64,000 nt of DNA from Vibrio panuliri (GTDB lineage Bacteria; Pseudomonadota; Gammaproteobacteria; Enterobacterales; Vibrionaceae), in the NCBI RefSeq assembly GCF_009938205.1, contig NZ_AP019655.1, positions 992,001-1,056,000 on the forward strand, in the 5' to 3' direction. The position numbers and the translations under genes were made by a program. Under the pieces are notes generated by a model, which ran no database searches, was not told the origin of the DNA, and saw only the letters and a list, made by a program, of their open reading frames with translations. This document shows positions 63,557-64,000 of the stretch, piece by piece; the first letter of the stretch is position 1; each line of letters begins with the position of its first letter.

Positions 63557-64000
63557 TTATTGCGCCATTGATGACTTAACATCACTGATCATCTGTTCTG
63601 TTGCTTGAATTCCTGAAATGGCTAAGTACCAAGCACTAATATCTAAGTAAGCCATTTGATTGTTCTGATAAGCTTTAGTCGCTTTGACTAAATCATTTTC
63701 AAAATCTCGTTCTACAGTACTCTTACCTTTGTTCGTCAAACGGTCTTTATCAATAATCAGCAAGGTCTGTGGGTTTACTTCGCGGATAAACTCATACGAA
63801 ACTAAATCACCATGAGTCTTCGCTTTAATGTTTTTTGCCGTCTGTTGGAAACCGAAATCTTGATAGATTGATGAGAAACGAGAATCAGGGCCAAACGCAG
63901 TAATATTGCCACCCGAGCTCATCACCGTTAGAGCATCCACATTGTGGTTTTGGTTGTAATCGCGAATCGCTTTAAACTCGGTGTCCAGCTGGGCGATTTT
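63557..64000 (-). CDS. vctP: Siderophore-binding periplasmic protein (VctP-like), truncated
   Basis: The gene runs off the right edge; 147 C-terminal residues are visible. They include SSGGNITAFGPDSRFSSIYQ and INPQTLLIIDKD-like motifs of the class III periplasmic iron-siderophore binding family. First gene of the operon on this strand; the start and any Fur box lie beyond the window. The hairpin after its stop separates it from the permeases. Confidence 0.8.
   Translation of the reverse strand, partial: KIAQLDTEFKAIRDYNQNHNVDALTVMSSGGNITAFGPDSRFSSIYQDFGFQQTAKNIKAKTHGDLVSYEFIREVNPQTLLIIDKDRLTNKGKSTVERDFENDLVKATKAYQNNQMAYLDISAWYLAISGIQATEQMISDVKSSMAQ

Overview
The window looks like a stretch of a Vibrio genome, probably the second chromosome. 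Evidence: an ectABC-ask ectoine operon of the Vibrio type, a vctPDGC-like siderophore ABC operon, a DUF2860 outer-membrane protein, a solo acetate kinase, a DUF2058 protein and moderate GC content. The species cannot be fixed from the sequence alone. I saw no rRNA, tRNA, CRISPR array, insertion sequence or prophage.

Layout. 1-5.5 kb: a truncated gene, a cation-efflux family protein with altered metal site, two small hypotheticals, a membrane GGDEF protein, a DUF2058 protein and a DEAD-box helicase. 5.6-17.8 kb: a complete Tad (Flp pilus) locus on the minus strand, running from the pilin (17.8 kb) through tadV, cpaB, cpaC, a CpaD-like lipoprotein, tadZ, tadA, tadB, tadC, tadD, tadE, tadF, tadG to an OmpA-family protein; most genes touch or overlap. 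18.3-33.1 kb: one giant gene (about 4,929 residues) for a LapA/BapA-type RTX adhesin with an N-terminal retention module, dozens of beta-rich repeats and a C-terminal type I secretion signal. Its exporter is not in the window. 33.5-41.5 kb: katG, a LysR regulator divergent from a quinone-reductase-like flavoprotein followed by a lone ParS/MbcA-like protein, an AraC regulator, a DUF2860 porin-like protein, an SDR and a tiny DUF2256 protein. 41.5-45.4 kb: an orphan nqrB-like gene divergent from a cyanide-insensitive-type cytochrome bd oxidase (two subunits plus a 34-residue DUF2474/CydX-like peptide). 45.4-53 kb: a Sel1 protein, two GNAT acetyltransferases, an NfeD-slipin pair, an M14-type deacylase and a YfcC transporter. 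53.2-57 kb: the ectoine operon. 57.5-64 kb: a second GGDEF protein, ackA, cueR and the vct-like operon, whose substrate-binding gene runs off the right edge.

How the genes work together. The Tad pilus, the giant adhesin and two diguanylate cyclases suggest a surface-attachment region in which c-di-GMP could control adhesin retention. The rest is stress and respiration physiology: osmoprotection (ectoine), peroxide defence (katG), alternative terminal oxidation, copper sensing and iron scavenging. The most unusual sequence features are the nested duplication inside the adhesin, a 13-A homopolymer inside tadC, twin 12-bp palindromes upstream of ectA, a terminator-like hairpin inside the CydX-like gene, and the orphan nqrB with its flavin site intact.
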